This document shows positions 7,246-8,609 of a stretch of DNA of 8,609 nucleotides, piece after piece. A program made the translations under genes and the position numbers. Source of the stretch: Erysipelotrichaceae bacterium (GTDB taxonomy: Bacteria; Bacillota_I; Bacilli_A; Erysipelotrichales; Erysipelotrichaceae); NCBI GenBank assembly GCA_017614055.1, contig JAGACP010000110.1:1-8609 (forward strand), written 5' to 3'. The number at the start of each line of letters is the position of its first letter. The first letter of the stretch is position 1. The notes below the pieces were generated by a model. It saw only the letters and a program-made list of their open reading frames with translations. It was not told the DNA's origin and did no database searches.

Positions 7246-7274
7246 AATATATTAAATAAGAGAGAAATATGCAA
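7246..7274 (-). promoter_or_regulatory. Probable promoter of the FMN riboswitch-ribU transcript
   Basis: On the minus strand TTGCAT (complement of 7269-7274) and TATATT (complement of 7246-7251) are 17 bases apart. The -10 matches five of six consensus bases and the -35 three of six. Transcription would start near 7239, just before the aptamer, which is the expected place. Confidence 0.55.
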
Positions 7275-7284
7275 ATAATCCGCA

Positions 7285-7290
7285 TATAAT
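7285..7290 (+). promoter_or_regulatory. -10 box of the sirtuin gene, six bases before its ATG
   Basis: A perfect TATAAT ends six bases before the ATG at 7297. Standard spacing would put transcription start at or beside the A of that ATG, giving a leaderless message. I see no good -35 and no extended -10. An alternative upstream TATATT (7248-7253) also lacks a -35. Confidence 0.5.
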
Positions 7291-7296
7291 TAAAGT

Positions 7297-8004
7297 ATGA
7301 TAAACAAACTGCAGAAAGCCATCGACGAGGCAGAAAGAATCGTTTTCTTTTCCGGAGCAGGCATGTCTACGGCTTCCGGAATTCCCGATTTCCGATCAGC
7401 GACGGGCCTCTACAAGAACGTCTACCGTGCCGAAGAGATGCTGTCGCACACTTTCTTCGTGCACAGACCCGAAGACTTCTACGAGTTCTACAAGGAGAAG
7501 ATGATCTATCCCGACGCGAAACCAAACTACGCGCACGAATTCATCGCAAAGCTCCAGGACAAGAAAGACGTCAGCGTCGTCACCCAGAACATCGACGGTC
7601 TGCACCAGAGAGCCGGAAGCAGGAAAGTCTACGAGATACACGGATCGATAGAAAGAAACTACTGCACCAAATGCAGCAAGTTCTTCGATCTGGATTATAT
7701 AATCAACTCCGAAGGCATACCGGTATGCGACGAATGCGGAGCGATAATCAAGCCTGACGTGGTCCTCTATGAAGAATCGCTCGACGACACCGTCGTGACC
7801 AAAGCGATCAACGCCATAGCCAACGCCGACCTGCTTGTGATATGCGGTACTTCACTGGTGGTATACCCTGCCGCAAGCTTCGTAAGATACTTCAACGGCA
7901 ACGATCTTGCGATCATCAACAGAGACGCCACCTCGTATGATCAGTATTGCCAGATAGTCATCCACGACGATCTGGTCGAAACTTTCAGACAACTGAAAAT
8001 CTAA
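7297..8004 (+). CDS. cobB: NAD-dependent protein deacetylase, Sir2 family (probably class U)
   Basis: This sirtuin uses NAD+ to remove acetyl groups from protein lysines in the cytoplasm, giving nicotinamide and O-acetyl-ADP-ribose. The 235 residues match the short bacterial form. Motifs are SGAGMSTASGIPDFR (19-33), TQNIDGLHQRAG (96-107), the catalytic His in HGS (His115), a zinc ribbon of Cys123, Cys126, Cys144 and Cys147, KPDVVLYEE (152-160) and CGTSLVVYPAA (183-193). All catalytic and zinc residues are present. The K-P-N-x-x-H segment (75-80) resembles the Thermotoga-type deacetylase. The ATG at 7297 is the only sensible start, since an in-frame TAA lies at 7291-7293. No Shine-Dalgarno precedes it. 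It is divergent from ribU. Its stop overlaps the convergent sugar kinase by four bases, and a terminator follows directly. Confidence 0.95.
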   Translation: MINKLQKAIDEAERIVFFSGAGMSTASGIPDFRSATGLYKNVYRAEEMLSHTFFVHRPEDFYEFYKEKMIYPDAKPNYAHEFIAKLQDKKDVSVVTQNIDGLHQRAGSRKVYEIHGSIERNYCTKCSKFFDLDYIINSEGIPVCDECGAIIKPDVVLYEESLDDTVVTKAINAIANADLLVICGTSLVVYPAASFVRYFNGNDLAIINRDATSYDQYCQIVIHDDLVETFRQLKI

Positions 8005-8609
8005 TCCTCGGCAACGAGGATTTTTTCATACATCTCATCTATGACTGAAGCGGAATCCAGTTCCTTTTCGGTTATCCTGGCGACTGCGCATGCTCCAGCG
8101 GTCTTCAGTGACGATACGATATCCTTTCCCTGACTGAGAGCACCCACGAATCCCGCCAGCAGGCTGTCTCCCGCTCCCACGGTACTGTATGCTTCAACGG
8201 ACGGAACCTGCATCCGATAGTTTCCATATCCGCCCATATACAGAGCGCCTTCGCTTCCTAAAGAAAGCAGTACGTTCCTGACTCCGCCTGAAAGAAGCCT
8301 GTTCACATAGTCCCGGCATTCTTCCCTGCATATCTCTTTACCAAACATCATTCCCAGTTCTTCGAGGTTCGGTTTTATCAGATATACATCCAGATCCTCA
8401 AGATCACCGGCTTTCAGGTTAGGGACATCCAGCACCAGTCTGGTTCCTTTCTCCGCGATCTTCCTGCACAGTCTGAGAAGATCATCCTTCCCAAAACCTG
8501 CAGGCAGACTTCCGGATATCATGAAATGATCGTCAGACGTGCATCTGTCCACATATCCGAACAGTTCAGACTTCGCTTCTTCGCCGATGATCGGACCGGG
8601 CGCATTGAT
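8001..8609 (-). CDS. PfkB-family hexose-phosphate kinase (1-phosphofructokinase or tagatose-6-phosphate kinase type), N-terminus missing
   Basis: The protein is a sugar-phosphate kinase that uses ATP to form a bisphosphate, as FruK does with fructose 1-phosphate and LacC with tagatose 6-phosphate. About 202 C-terminal residues are visible of the usual 300-310. The frame is open to the right edge, beginning I-N-A-P-G-P, which fits the TExNxPGP motif of this subfamily. The GTG at 8550-8552 is therefore internal and not the start. Further motifs are SGSLPAG, IKPNLEEL, and STVGAGDSLLAGF with the catalytic Asp encoded at 8166-8168. The segment LDVPNLKAG replaces the common LDxSGxxL, so the substrate cannot be fixed. 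The TAG at 8001-8003 overlaps the sirtuin stop. The start, promoter and operon partners lie outside the window. Confidence 0.88.
   Translation of the reverse strand: MNAPGPIIGEEAKSELFGYVDRCTSDDHFMISGSLPAGFGKDDLLRLCRKIAEKGTRLVLDVPNLKAGDLEDLDVYLIKPNLEELGMMFGKEICREECRDYVNRLLSGGVRNVLLSLGSEGALYMGGYGNYRMQVPSVEAYSTVGAGDSLLAGFVGALSQGKDIVSSLKTAGACAVARITEKELDSASVIDEMYEKILVAED
8003..8027 (+). terminator. Intrinsic terminator of the sirtuin gene, inside the coding end of the opposite gene
   Basis: AATCCTCG pairs with CGAGGATT around a GCAA tetraloop (GNRA type), and T continues to 8026. The stem begins within the sirtuin TAA. The same bases encode the last residues of the minus-strand kinase. On the minus strand the hairpin is followed by AGATTTTC, a weaker T run, so it may help terminate both genes. 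Confidence 0.85.

Noticed and set aside
1..8609. Search for a mobile element, phage, toxin-antitoxin or defence system
   Set aside because: No integrase, transposase, terminal repeats, attachment site, toxin pair or known defence domain was seen. The sirtuin is a short stand-alone deacetylase, not fused to or beside defence partners such as Argonaute or HerA.

Overview
The window looks like ordinary chromosome from a low-to-moderate GC Firmicute-type bacterium. An Erysipelotrichia-like gut lineage is my best guess, but it rests only on gene style and layout. Supporting signs are a class A penicillin-binding protein, strong GGAGG-type ribosome binding sites, a class-U sirtuin, a lone ECF transporter S component under an FMN riboswitch, and a cmk-der pair. 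I see no transposase, integrase, CRISPR array, rRNA or tRNA. No stretch longer than about 180 bases lacks a gene.

Layout: (1) Positions 1-3149, plus strand: the 3' part of a large bifunctional class A penicillin-binding protein, cut by the left edge of the window. It has a repetitive charged cytoplasmic tail, a membrane anchor, a GT51 glycosyltransferase domain, a transpeptidase domain and an extra extracytoplasmic domain ending in six Asp. (2) Positions 3156-3183: a bidirectional terminator between convergent genes. (3) Positions 6463 down to 3182, minus strand: a tightly packed operon of an unrecognised tail-anchored membrane protein, cytidylate kinase (cmk) and the ribosome-assembly GTPase Der. 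Its junctions are TGATG and a 1-base gap, so translation is probably coupled. It has its own extended -10 promoter. (4) Positions 7240 down to 6530, minus strand: an FMN riboswitch followed at once by a riboflavin ECF S component (ribU) with a TTG start. (5) Positions 7297-8004, plus strand: a sirtuin deacetylase, divergent from ribU, with no Shine-Dalgarno and a perfect TATAAT six bases before its ATG, so it may be leaderless. (6) Positions 8609 down to 8001, minus strand: the C-terminal two thirds of a 1-phosphofructokinase/tagatose-6-phosphate kinase-type sugar kinase, cut by the right edge. It overlaps the sirtuin stop codon tail to tail, and the sirtuin terminator lies inside its coding end.

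How they work together: most genes are housekeeping (cell wall synthesis, CMP/dCMP phosphorylation, 50S assembly, vitamin B2 uptake, NAD-dependent deacetylation, sugar phosphate metabolism). They do not form one pathway. The least explained parts are the repeat-bearing tail of the penicillin-binding protein, the tail-anchored protein heading the cmk-der operon, and the compact control regions in the 176-base ribU/sirtuin intergenic region. I did not find convincing evidence of a wholly new system.
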